A stretch of 64,000 bases of DNA, from NCBI RefSeq assembly GCF_033807715.1, contig NC_084591.1, forward strand, positions 49,995,615-50,059,614, in the 5' to 3' direction. This document shows positions 31,188 through 41,636 of the stretch, piece by piece (position 1 is the stretch's first letter; each line of letters opens with the position of its first letter). The position numbers and the translations under genes are program-made. The DNA is from Cololabis saira. Its lineage: Eukaryota; Chordata; Actinopteri; Beloniformes; Belonidae. The notes under the pieces were generated by a model that was given only the letters and a program-made list of their open reading frames with translations, was not told where the DNA came from and made no database searches.

Positions 31188-33766
31188 GAACAGCCTCCCG
31201 GAGAACCTCAGGAGAACCTCAGGAGAACCTCAGGAACCTCAGGAACCTCAGGCGAACCTCAGGAGAACCTCAGGCGAACCTCAGGAACCTCAGGTGAACC
31301 TCAGGAGAACCTCAGGAACCTCAGGAACCTCAGGAGAACCTCAGGAGAACCTCAGGAGAACCTGAGGAGAACCTCAGGAGAACCTCAGGAACCTCAGGCG
31401 AACCTCAGGAGAACCTCAGGAGAACCTCAGGCGAACCTCAGGAACCTCAGGTGAACCTCAGGAACCTCAGGAGAACCTCAGGGGAACCTCAGGGGAACCT
31501 CAGGGGAACCTCAGGAGAACCTCAGGGGAACCTCAGGAGAACCTCAGGAGAACCTCAGGAGAACCTCAGGAGAACCTCAGGAACCTCAGGCGAACCTCAG
31601 GAGAACCTCAGGAGAACCTCAGGCGAACCTCAGGAACCTCAGGTGAACCTCAGGAACCTCAGGTGAACCTCAGGAACCTCAGGAGAACCTCAGGGGAACC
31701 TCAGGGGAACCTCAGGGTAACCTCAGGAGAACCTCAGGGGAACCTCAGGGGAACCTCAGAAGAACCTCAGGGGAACCTCAGGGGAACCTCAGGGGAACCT
31801 CAGAAGAACCTCAGGGGAACCTCAGGGGAACCTCAGGGGAACCTCAGGAGAACCTCAGGAGAACCTCAGGCGAACCTCAGGAACCTCAGGAACCTCAGGA
31901 GAACCTCAGGGGAACCTCAGGAACCTCAGGAACCTCAGGAGAACCTCAGGAGAACCTCAGGAACCTCCGGAGAACCTCAGGAGAACCTCAGGGGAACCTC
32001 AGGAACCTCAGGAGAACCTCAGGGGAACCTCAGGAACCTCCGGAGAACCTCAGGAGAACCTCAGGAACCTCAGGAGAACCTCAGGGGAACCTCAGGGGAA
32101 CCTCAGGAGAACCTCAGGCGAACCTCAGGAGAACCTCAGGCGAACCTCAGGAGAACCTCAGGGGAACCTCAGGAACCTCAGGAACCTCAGGAGAACCTCA
32201 GGGGAACCTCAGGAACCTCAGGAGAACCTCAGGGGAACCTCAGGAACCTCAGGAGAACCTCAGGGGAACCTCAGGAACCTCCGGAGAACCTCAGGAGAAC
32301 CTCAGGAGAACCTCGGGGGAACCTCAGGAACCTCAGGAGAACCTCAGGAACCTCAGGAGAACCTCGGGGGAACCTCAGGAACCTCAGGAACCTCAGGAGA
32401 ACCTCAGGGGAACCTCAGGAGAACCTCAGGGGAACCTCAGGCGAACCTCAGGAGAACCTCAGGTGAACCTCAGGTGAACCTCAGGTGAACCTCAGGCGAA
32501 CCTCAGGAGAACCTCAGGAACCTCAGGAGAACCTCAGGAACCTCAGGAGAACCTCAGGTGAACATCAGGAGAACCTAAGGAGAACCTCAGGAGAACCTCA
32601 GGAACCTCAGGGGAGCCTCAGGAGAACCTCAGGAACCTCAGGAGAACCTCAGGGGAACCTCAGGAGAACCTCAGGAGAACCTCAGGTGAACCTCAGGAGA
32701 ACCTCAGGAACCTCAGGAGAACCTCAGGGGAACCTCAGGAGAACCTCAGGAACCTCAGGAGAACCTCAGGGGAACCTCAGGAGAACCTCAGGAGAACCTC
32801 AGGAACCTTAGGAGAACCTCAGGGGAACCTCAGGAACCTCAGGGGAACCTCAGGAGAACCTCAGGAACCTCAGGGGAACCTCAGGGGAACCTCAGGGGAA
32901 CCTCAGGTGAACCTCAGGAGAACCTCAGGAGAACCTCAGGAACCTCAGGAGAACCTCAGGGGAACCTCAGGAACCTCAGGGGAACCTCAGGAGAACCTCA
33001 GGGGAACCTCAGGAACCTCAGGGGAACCTCAGGAGAACCTCAGGGGAACCTCAGGAACCTCAGGGGAACCTCAGGAGAACCTCAGGGGAACCTCAGGAAC
33101 CTCAGGGGAACCTCAGGAGAACCTCAGGGGAACCTCAGGAGAACCTCAGGTGAACCTCAGGAGAACCTCAGGAGAACCTCAGGTGAACCTCAGGAGAACC
33201 TCGGGAGAACCCCGGGAGAACCTCAGGCGAACCTCAGGAGAACCTCAGGAACCTCAGGAGAACCTCAGGTGAACCTCAGGTGAACCTCAGGAGAACCTCA
33301 GGAGAACCTCAGGAGAACCTCAGGAACCTCAGGAGAACCTCAGGTGAACCTCAGGTGAACCTCAGGAGAACCTCAGGAGAACCTCAGGAGAACCTCAGGA
33401 ACCTCAGGGGAACCTCAGGAGAACCTCAGGGGAACCTCAGGAGAACCTCAGGTGAACCTCAGGGGAACCTCAGGAGAACCTCAGGTGAACCTCAGGGGAA
33501 CCTCAGGAGAACCTCAGGGGAACCTCAGGGGAACCTCAGGAGAACCTCAGGTGAACCTCAGGGGAACCTCAGGAGAACCTCAGGAGAACCTCAGGAGAAC
33601 CTCAGGAGAACCTCAGGGGAACCTCAGGAGAACCTCAGGAGAACCTCAGGGGAACCTCAGGAGAACCTCAGGGGAACCTCAGGAGAACCTCAGGGGAACC
33701 TCAGGAGAACCTCAGGGGAACCTCAGGGGAACCTCAGGCGAACCTCAGGGGAACCTCAGGGCTGCA
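31188..33766 (+). repeat. 2.6 kb minisatellite of 11 and 9 bp units
   Basis: About 240 units of GGNGAACCTCA (11 bp) or GGAACCTCA (9 bp) form one array. The third base varies among A, G, C and T. The founding unit is the L2 coding sequence for PENLR (CCGGAGAACCTCAGG), which appears once as coding sequence at the left edge. Because the unit has no stop codon in any frame, frames of up to 267 codons appear (period RRTSGEPQENL); they are not genes. Confidence 0.97.
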
Positions 33767-34185
33767 GAGACTGTTGATGTTTTTAAAAAGAGGCTCAAGA
33801 CCCATCTCTTTAATCAGGCTTTTAACTGACTCATTTAACTCTTTATACTTTTCTATGCTCACCCCTATTTTTATTGGATCTTACTACTCTGTCTTATATT
33901 AATCTTTAGTTTAGTTTATCCTGTTATCTCATTGTTTTATCTCAATGTTATATTTAAATGTTTTAGTCGTTATTTATGGTCTATTTTATACATTCTATTG
34001 TTTTATACTCTCAGTTTCTAATATCTTGCTTTCTAGACCTACTCTTAGGATTTTACGTTATACTGTACTTCTATACTTTTTTAGTGTGTATTTTAACTTC
34101 ATAGCCTCTTATCCTGCTTTCTTTTAGCTTTTTAGCTTTGTGCTGCATTTTTATGCATGAAAAGTGCTATACATAATACTAATAA

Positions 34186-35499
34186 CGTTCAGGAGAGATG
34201 GGGTGTCTGGTGCTGGGCGTGGAGCTGCCGTCACTGAGCCGTGGTCACAACGCTGCACCAACATGGGAACATTTTCTCACAAACAAACTTCCATCACCAC
34301 CAGAATAAACGCCTCCTCTTTGACTCGTAACCATAGCGATCCCTCCTGGTTGTGAAAGTGACTGGGATCTTGTGGAAGTCGTGCTTGATATAAGACAAAA
34401 CCTACGGAAGAGTATTAGGGCCAGGCAGGAGAAAAATAAAAATAACATTTTAGAGGAGGAAGATTTTTTTTTTTCATTATGCACTTCGAGAAAAAAGTCG
34501 AAATGTCGAGAAAAAAGTTGAAATGTTGAGATTAATGTTGTTGTTCTTTTCTCCCTTCCTTCCTTCTTTCTTTCCTTCTTTTCATTCTTCCTTCCTTCCT
34601 TCTTTCCTCCCTTCTTCCCTTCCTCCTTCCTTGACCCGAAGACAGCACAAGGGTTAATAACCAGATCCCAACTAAGCCATTTTTTCCAGACAAACACTGG
34701 AAAAAGCAGCGGCGCTGATGTGAGTGTTGAACTGCAGCGGGAAGAAAGAAGGATGCCCTCTGTAAACAGAATATCACCCAGTGAGGAGCCCAGACCTGCC
34801 AAATGACTCAACAACACATGAGGAAGACCGGGAGTTGAATTCCAGGGTAGCCTCAGCTGTGAGCTGCCAACCGACACCCATCCAAGAATGTAACCACTTA
34901 AGATGCCCTTAAACAAGAACATGTGTATGTATACTGAGAAGGCTTTTGACCTGAGCACTCAGATCAGAGGGTACAGAACACGGTCCCCTGCTCTCATACC
35001 TATAACACATCTATATATCAACAAGCCACACATATAATCTAATCCAGACTGACACTTTTATGACATGAATGGAATCGCCATGTTCAGAAAGAATGTGGGT
35101 CCGTCTGAGTAACTGAGTGTTAGCAAAAGTTCAAGGAAATCCAAGGGGAGTGGGGATGGCATTAGACGACACCGTGATGCATGATACCTGCTCTGTGGGC
35201 TTAGCGCTAACCAACCATGCAGACTCAACAGATGAAAAATGTGGGAAAAACTCGACACATGGAAAAGATTGAAGCTAGCCTTGAAGCTTGATTGAAGCTA
35301 GCCCTTTTTTGATCATCCGTTCCCACAGTCATTCAACGTTTCTCAAAGTCAAAGTCGTCTTTATTGTCAATTTTTCAACATGAGCTAGACATACAGAAAA
35401 AAAAAAATCCAAAAACGTATCTCTCTAAGCCACGGTGGGAACTAGGGCCATGCAGGAGTGCATGCTAGTCAAAGTTTGTCCATAACGAACACCATGTTC
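34186..35499. other. lonp2 intron segment with repeat fragments
   Basis: A block at 34392-34490 (GAGTATTAGGGCCAGGCAGG) recurs in reverse at 38508-38592. A CT-rich (TTCC)-like run at 34545-34632 ends against TTGACCCGAAGACAGCACAA. A short AGTCAAAGTCGTCTTTATTG tail motif lies near 35345. No gene is supported, although a 237-codon frame crosses the CT-rich run on the minus strand. Confidence 0.5.
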
Positions 35500-35509
35500 A
35501 AACATAAGG

Positions 35510-36830
35510 GTGACCATCAGGCCGTATGTTTTGGACACTGTGAAGAGAGGGGCTGAGCTGTCAACTGATCACCACCTGGTGGTGAGTTGGATGCGCTGGC
35601 GGAGGAGGAGGTTGGACAGACCGGGCAGACGGTGGAAGGAATACTTCGAGGATCTCCTCAACCCGACTGACATGCCTTCCACTGAGGAAGCAGAGAGTGG
35701 GGACTCGGAGACGTGCTCATCCATCACCCAAGCCGAGGTCACTGAGGTAGTTCATAAGCTCCTCAGTGGCAATGGGGGTGGATGAGATCCGCCCTGAGTA
35801 CCTCAAGTCTCTGGATGTCGTAGGGCTGTCTTGGTTGACACGCCTCTGCGACATCGCATGGAGGAAGGGGAGAGTACCGTTGGAGTGGCAAACCGGGGTG
35901 GTGGTCCCTCTGTTTAAAAAGGGGGACCGGAGAGTGTGTTCCAACTATAGGGGAATCACAATTGTCAGCCTCCCCGGGAAAGTCTACTCCAGGGTACTGG
36001 AGAGGAGAATACGGCCGATAGTTGAACCTCGGATTCAGGAGGAACAATGCGGTTTTCGTCCCGGTCGTGGAACACTGGACCAGCTCTACACCCTCCGGAG
36101 GGTGCTCGAGGGTTCATGGGAATTTGCCCAACCAGTCTACATGTGCTTTGTGGATCTGGAGAAGTCATTTGACCGTGTCCCTCGTGTCATTCTGTGGGGG
36201 CTCAGTGAGTATGGAGTCCGGGGCCCTCTATTAAGGGCTGTCCGGTCTCTGTATGATCGGAGCAGGTGTCTGGTTCGCATTGCCGGCAATAGGTCAGACT
36301 TGTTCCTAGTGCATGTTGGACTCCGGCAGGGCTGCCCTTTGTCACCGGTCCTGTTCATAATTTTTATAGACAGGATTTCTACGCGTAGCCAGGGGCTGGA
36401 GGGGATCCGGTTTGGGAACCACAGGATTTCATCTCTGCTTTTTGCGGATGATGTTGTCATGTTGGCTTCATCGGACCGGGACCTTCAGCATGTATTGGGG
36501 CGGTTTGAGGCCGAGTGCGACGCGGCAGGGATGAGAATCCGCACCTCCTAAACCGAGGCCATGGTTCTCCATCGGGAAAGGGTGGCATGCCTTCTCCGGG
36601 TGGGTGGAGAAGTCCTGCCTCAGGTGGAGGAGTTCAAGTATCTCAGGGTCTTGTTCACGAGTGAGGGAACGATGGAGCGTGAGATTGACAGACGGATCGG
36701 TGCAGGTCGATGTATCGGACCGTCGTGGTGAAGAAGGAGCTGAGTCGAAAGGCGAAGCTCTCGATTTACCGGTCAATCTAGGCACCTACCCTCACCTATG
36801 GTCATGAACTTTGGGTAGTGACCGAAAGGA
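35510..36830 (+). pseudogene. Non-LTR reverse transcriptase fragment
   Basis: The longest frame (35766-36551) carries reverse transcriptase motifs in order: VPLFKKGDRRVCSNYRGI, EEQCGFRPGRGTLDQLYTL, CFVDLEKSFDRVP, GLRQGCPLSPVLFI and SLLFADDVVML, where FADD is the catalytic motif. A TAA replaces a codon after MRIRTS at 36549-36551. The homologous frame continues with LRVGGEVLPQVEEFKYL. A frameshift separates 35510-35785 from the main frame. The endonuclease domain is missing. The enzyme would copy LINE RNA at a nick in the target; this copy cannot. Confidence 0.88.
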
Positions 36831-36857
36831 CAAGATCGCGGATACAAGCGGCCGAGA

Positions 36858-37290
36858 TGAGTTTCCTCCGCAGGGTGGCTGGACGCTCCCTTAGAGATGA
36901 GTTTCCTCCGCAGGGTGGCTGGACGCTCCCTTAGAGATGAGTTCCCTCCCTCAGAGATGAGTTTCCTCCCCAGGGTGGCTGGACGCTCCCTTAGAGATGA
37001 GTTTCCTCTGCAGGGTGGCTGGACACTCCCTTAGAGATGAGGTCCCTCCGCAGGGTGGCTGGACTAGGGAGGTGTTCCAGCGCATGTCCCTCCTCCCTAG
37101 GGAGGTGTTCCAGGCATGTCCCTCCTCCCTAGGGAGGTGTTCCAGGTATGTCCCTCCTCCCTAGGGAGGTGTTCCAGGCATGTCACTCCTCCCTAGGGAG
37201 GTGTTCCAGCGCATGTCCCTCCTCCCTAGGGAGGAGTTCCAGGCATGTCCCTCGTCCCTAGGGAGGTGTTCCAGGCATGTCCCTCCGGGA
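36858..37290 (+). repeat. Two tandem arrays in the LINE C-terminal coding part
   Basis: First come four to five units of GAGATGAGTTTCCTCCGCAG plus GGTGGCTGGACGCTCCC (about 36858-37070). Then about seven units of about 36 bp contain GGAGGTGTTCCAGGCATGTC (37070-37290). Each derives from a single LINE coding segment (MSFLRRVAG and LEVFQAC). Confidence 0.88.
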
Positions 37291-37375
37291 GGAGACCACG
37301 GGGAAGACCCAGGACACGCTGGAGAGACTATGTCTCTGGGCTGGCCTGGGAACGCCTCGGACTCCCCTCGGAAAA

Positions 37376-37560
37376 GCTGGAGGAAGAGATGGAGGAAGAG
37401 CTGGAGGAAGAGATGTAGGAAGAGATGGATGAAGAGCTGGAGGAAGAGATGGAGGAAGAACTGGAGGAAGAGATGGAGGAAGAGATGGAGGAAGAGCTGG
37501 AGGAAGAGCTGGAGGAAGAGATGGAGGAAGAGCTGGAGGAAGAGATGGAGGAAGTGTCTG
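37376..37560 (+). repeat. GAGGAAGAG(A/C)TG array
   Basis: About 14 units of 12 bp (GAGGAAGAGATG or GAGGAAGAGCTG) give a frame of Glu-Glu-Leu/Met. This lies where related LINEs encode the PEELEEVAGE end, so it is another expansion of LINE coding sequence. Confidence 0.9.
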
Positions 37561-37966
37561 GGGTGAAGGAAGTCTGGGCATCTCTGTTGAGACTGCTGCC
37601 CCGCGCGACCCGGGAACGGATAAGCGGCGGACGACGGATGGATAGATGGATAGATGGATGGATGGATGGATGGATGGATGGATGGAGAAATAGTCCCTTC
37701 TCCCCTTGTGTGTCTGCCTGTCGCGCACGGGTACGTGTGCGCATGTTGTCTGTTTATTTTTAGCCAGTTGTCGCATCAGAAGTGTAGCCTTAAAGCAGGA
37801 AAGTCATGCTGAGTTTCAACAGCTGAAGTTGATTAAAAACTCTCTCCAGGCTGCATGGATGAGGCCAGACTACCAAACCTCACCTTGCTCTACAGGCAAT
37901 CATCCATAAACACACAACTCCTGCAGCTGTGCTGCAGACACTTTGATTCCATTTGTGTGAGCGTAC

Positions 37967-38093
37967 CTGCAGATGATGTCCTGCGTGGTTTCCTGAGGGA
38001 TGTGCAGCTGCTGCGGTGTCAGTCCATGCTGCTCCAGCTGGTTGGGGATCAGGTGACGGTGCGCTATCTCCACCTTTTCCTCCTGGGTATATC
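37967..38093 (-). CDS. lonp2: lonp2 exon (AAA+ helical domain)
   Basis: This exon completes a Gly codon and encodes YTQEEKVEIAHRHLIPNQLE, QHGLTPQQLHIP and QETTQDIICR. This is the helical lid of the Lon AAA+ module, between the core ATPase and sensor 2. The acceptor is TTTCAG|GA and the donor GCAG|GTACGC (phase 2). It matches vertebrate Lonp2 closely. A Cys replaces the Thr or Ser usual before RYTREAG, which is unlikely to matter. Confidence 0.95.
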
Positions 38094-38712
38094 CTGAAAC
38101 ATAGTGCAGCTAAAAAAAATGTCCAAATCTTCCTTTTTACCTCAACTCTGATCTCCTCTATCCTCTGAATAGCTTGTAAAAGGGTGACGTTAGGGTTGCC
38201 AACCATCCCTTGAAAAACGGAATCATCCCGTATTTATAAACTTAAGTATGCATCCCGTATTGAGCTGGAAAGGGACACACTTTGTCCCGTATTACTGTGA
38301 GAGTCATAAAATAGTCATAAAATGCCAATGGAAAATGGCATTGAGCTGTTGAGTTCATAATTCATAATTATAATTCATAAGTTCATAATTACCGGAGTCA
38401 AATTCCTTGTTGGACAATGTTCGAACCTGGCCAATAAAGATGATTCTGATTCTGAAAAGTTATTAGTTTCTGTTTTACTACAACTGTAGCCTACAGTCAT
38501 GGCCTTTTGTGCATAATGAAAAAAAAATCTTCTTCCTCTAAAATATTATTTTTATTTTTCTCCTGCCTGGCCCTAATACTCTTCCGTAAGAACACTGCCA
38601 AAAAGAAATAAATAAATAAAAAGAAAATGTTTGATGTTTGCCCAAAAGCACTTAGCATTGAGCAATGCTAATGGGAAAATGTTTATAGAGCCATGGAAGT
38701 TGAACTATGGAC
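38094..38712. other. lonp2 intron segment with repeat fragments
   Basis: A TTGCCAACCATCCCTTGAAAA fragment at about 38195-38330 resembles a decayed hAT end. AATAAAGATGATTCTGATTCTG near 38435 is a LINE or SINE tail. The block at 38508-38592 is the inverse of 34392-34490. Confidence 0.5.
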
Positions 38713-39540
38713 CCCAAGAACCATGGACCACTGGTTCTTGGGGTAACTGTACCAAATATTAATGTCCATAGACCACTGGTTCTTGGTAACTGTACCAAAT
38801 ATTAATGTCCATGGACCACTGGTTCTTGGTAACTGTACCAAATATTAATGTCCATGGACCACTGGTTCTTGGTAACTGTACCAAATATTAATGTCCATGG
38901 ACCACTGGTTCTTGGGGTAACTGTACCAAATATTATTGTCCATGGACCACTGGTTCATGAGGTAACTGTACCAAATATTAATGTCCATGGACCACTGGTT
39001 CTTAGGGTAACTGTGCCAAATATGAATGTCCATAGACCACTGGTTCTTGGTAACTGTACCAAATATTAATGTCCATGGACCACTGGTTCTTGGTAACTGT
39101 ACCAAATATTAATGTCCATAGACCACTGGTTCTTGGCAACTGTACCAAATATTAATGTCCATGGACCACTGGTTCTTGGTAACTGTACCAAATATTAATG
39201 TCCATGGACCACTGGTTCTTGGTAACTGTACCAAATATTAATGTCCATGGACCACTGGTTCTTGGTAACTGTACCAAATATTAATGTCCATGGACCACTG
39301 GTTCTTAGGGTAACTGTGCCAAATATTAATGTCCATAGACCACTGGTTCTTGGTAACTGTACCAAATATTAATGTCCATGGACCACTGGTTGTTGGGATA
39401 ACTACCAAATATTAATGTCCATGGACCACTGGTTCTTGGGGTAACTGTACCAAATATTAATGTCCATCGACCACTGGTTGTTGGGGTAACTGTACCAAAT
39501 ATTAATGTCCATGGACCACTGGTTCTTGGGGTAACTGTAC
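38713..39540. repeat. 43 bp minisatellite, about 19 units
   Basis: Units of about 43 bp contain TCCATGGACCACTGGTTCTT and AACTGTACCAAATATTAA. Small indels after CTTGG change the length by two to three bases. There are no spacers, so it is not a CRISPR. The frames it opens on both strands are artefacts. Confidence 0.95.
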
Positions 39541-39962
39541 AGGTCACTGTCAAGTCCAACTGCCTTTAATTTAAGCCCATAATCAGCTGTTATCCCGTCT
39601 TATCCACTAGTTGCAGCTGTTTTTGCTGATGTTTTGCCACTCAGTGTGAGTAAGGGGGCTGGTCCAGGGGGGAAGTGACGTCAATGCAGACCCTCTATAC
39701 TAGAAAAATCCTAGCAAATCAACCAGAGTCTCAAAGCTCACACCCGGCATCCCACAGACGTGTGAGTGGAAGCAGCTCTGGACAGAAGGTCAGAAAGGGC
39801 TTTATGAAGTCATAGCTGCCCCAGGAGGTCTGACCTGTCCTGAACTCCAAGAGTTCACTTACTTGTTCTAGCAGCACTGATAATGTTGAGAGGCCGTGTC
39901 CTTCAGAGACCTAATCATTGTTTATCTGCTAGCATCTTAAGTACATTGTGTCTGTCTCTGCA
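39541..39962. other. lonp2 intron segment without a recognised gene
   Basis: Nothing supported. Confidence 0.5.
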
Positions 39963-40340
39963 CCTCAAATTCAATTCAATTTCAATTCAATTTTATTTAT
40001 ATAGCGTCTATTACAACAGAAGTTGTCTCTAGGATCTTTCCAGAGACCCAGAACATGAACCCCCGAGCAATTATTAAATAAACAAAGGCAGGTAAAAACT
40101 CCCCTACTGGGAGAAAAACTTTAAGCCAAACAGTGGCAAGAAAAACTCCCCTTTAGGAGGAAGAAACCTGGACCAGGACCTGGATCATAAGGGGGTAGAA
40201 ACCTGGACCAGGACCTGGATCATAAGGGGGGTAGAAACCTGGACCAGGACCTGGATCATAAGGGGGAAGAAACCTGGACCAGGACCTGGATCATAAGGAG
40301 AATCCTGGACCAGGACCTGGATCATAAGGGGGGGGACCTC
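39963..40340 (-). mobile_element. L2 3' UTR, truncated copy with 35 bp repeat
   Basis: It begins with AATTCAATTCAATTTTATTT, the inverse of the L2 tail, and continues with GTTGTCTCTAGG and the AACTCCCCTTTAGGAGGAAG block. It ends in about four units of GAAACCTGGACCAGGACCTG plus GATCATAAGGGGG. Confidence 0.85.
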
Positions 40341-41636
40341 CTGCATGGGGTGCAAATGATGATCAGATTTCATTTTATGGCAAATTAATTTAGAATAAAA
40401 AAACATATAAACAAACAAACACATATTCAAACTGTTTAACTAGAAACGTTGATTACGGTTTTTAGCAAATTCATGTCTAGCCAACAAAAACAAAATCAAT
40501 TAAAGCTGCAAGCAGCGATGAACGGGCCCTCGCACTCACGGCCACCGCCCCCCACAAGCATATCAGAAATGACACCACCCACGACTTCCTATGTCAAAAC
40601 ATTCAAATGTTATAGCAGGAAATAGGGACAACCAATCAGAGGAAGGGGCGGGGCTAATTCAGGCCAATGAGGCTCAAGGACTCAATACAGAGTCAGATGA
40701 CACCACCCACTACTCTCTATGTCAAAACATTCAAAAGTTATAGCAGGAAATAGGGACAACCAATCAGAAGAAGGGGCGGGGCTAATTCAGGCCAATGAAG
40801 GTCAAGGAGTCCATACAGAGTCTGATGACACCACCCACTACTCTCTATGTCAAAACATTCAAAAGTTACAACAGGAAATAGGGACAACCAATCAGAAGAA
40901 GGGGCAGGGCTAATTTTCACCAATTATGGTTCAATTCAATTCAATTTTAATTCAATTTTATTTATATAGCGTCTAATACAACAAAAGTTGTCTCTAGACG
41001 CTTTCCAGAGACCCATACCCAGAACATGACCCCCGAGCAGTTATTACATAAACAATGGCAGGTAAAAACTCCCCTAGTGGGAGAAAAACCTCAAGCCAAA
41101 CAGTGGCAAGGAAAAACTCCCCTTTAGGAGGGAAGAAACCTGGAGCAGGACCAGGCTCATAAGGGGGGACCCTCCTGCCGAGGGCCAGACTGGTGGGTCA
41201 GGGACGGCAGCAGCAAAGCAGGCAAGTGGAAGCAGCAACGGGATGACCGGGGGTGGGGACAGCAGGCAGGTGGAAGCAGCAGCGGGATGACCAGGGGTGG
41301 GTACCGCAGGCCAGCATGCAGCTCCCGAAGCTCCGGCCCAATCATCAAGTCCCAGGTTGGGGTGCAGGGTCGGGGAAAGGTTGAGAAGGGGCAGGGCCAG
41401 GGAGAGGAGTCTTGAGGGACGAACCTTCTCCCCCGCCCAAAAGGGGCCGTTACCCTGCCCCCCTCACTCCCACACTGCAGGTTCCGGTGTCCGGCAAAGG
41501 ATGCTGCAACATGGACAAAAGAGAGAAAAGGGAGGAGAAGGGGGGGCCAGCACAAGAAACTACAGGAACGACTCTGGCACACTAGAGTTTACACTACCTA
41601 GAGATTTACCAACACCAGCTAGAGGTTTACTAAACA

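Larger units (their letters stand above)
30466..34185 (+). mobile_element. L2-type LINE 3' part with internal expansion
   Basis: The frame reads IPHIKNITKIG..., SCRFDYCNAC-like sequence, then after a solo LTR NLQLLQNSAARVLTRTRGRE, ITPVLKSLHWLPVHFRIDFK and LLLPYRPSWTLRSS. This is the C-terminal part of L2 ORF2. The conserved end (DVFKKRLKTHLFNQAF) appears only after a 2.6 kb tandem array. A 3' UTR with TGCATGAAAAGTGCTATAC follows. The copy is 5'-truncated and dead. Confidence 0.88.
35500..37692 (+). mobile_element. RTE/Rex-like LINE, 5'-truncated, with tandem expansions
   Basis: A non-LTR retrotransposon fragment with reverse transcriptase and C-terminal sequence. It ends in a (GATG)n tail at 37636-37686, typical of this fish LINE. 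Coding homology is clear at 35510-36830 and resumes in pieces to about 37620. The region 36858-37560 is expanded by three different tandem arrays. Clade assignment is tentative. Confidence 0.85.

Noticed and set aside
31183..33829. Long open frames of up to 267 codons with RRTSGEPQENL repeats
   Set aside because: They come from an 11/9 bp minisatellite that has no stop in any frame. There is no non-repeat coding sequence or start context.
34245..34958. 237-codon minus-strand frame
   Set aside because: It crosses a CT-rich microsatellite and repeat fragments, and shows no domain or splice context.
38713..39540. CRISPR-like regular array
   Set aside because: Units are contiguous without spacers, and the DNA is vertebrate; it is a minisatellite.
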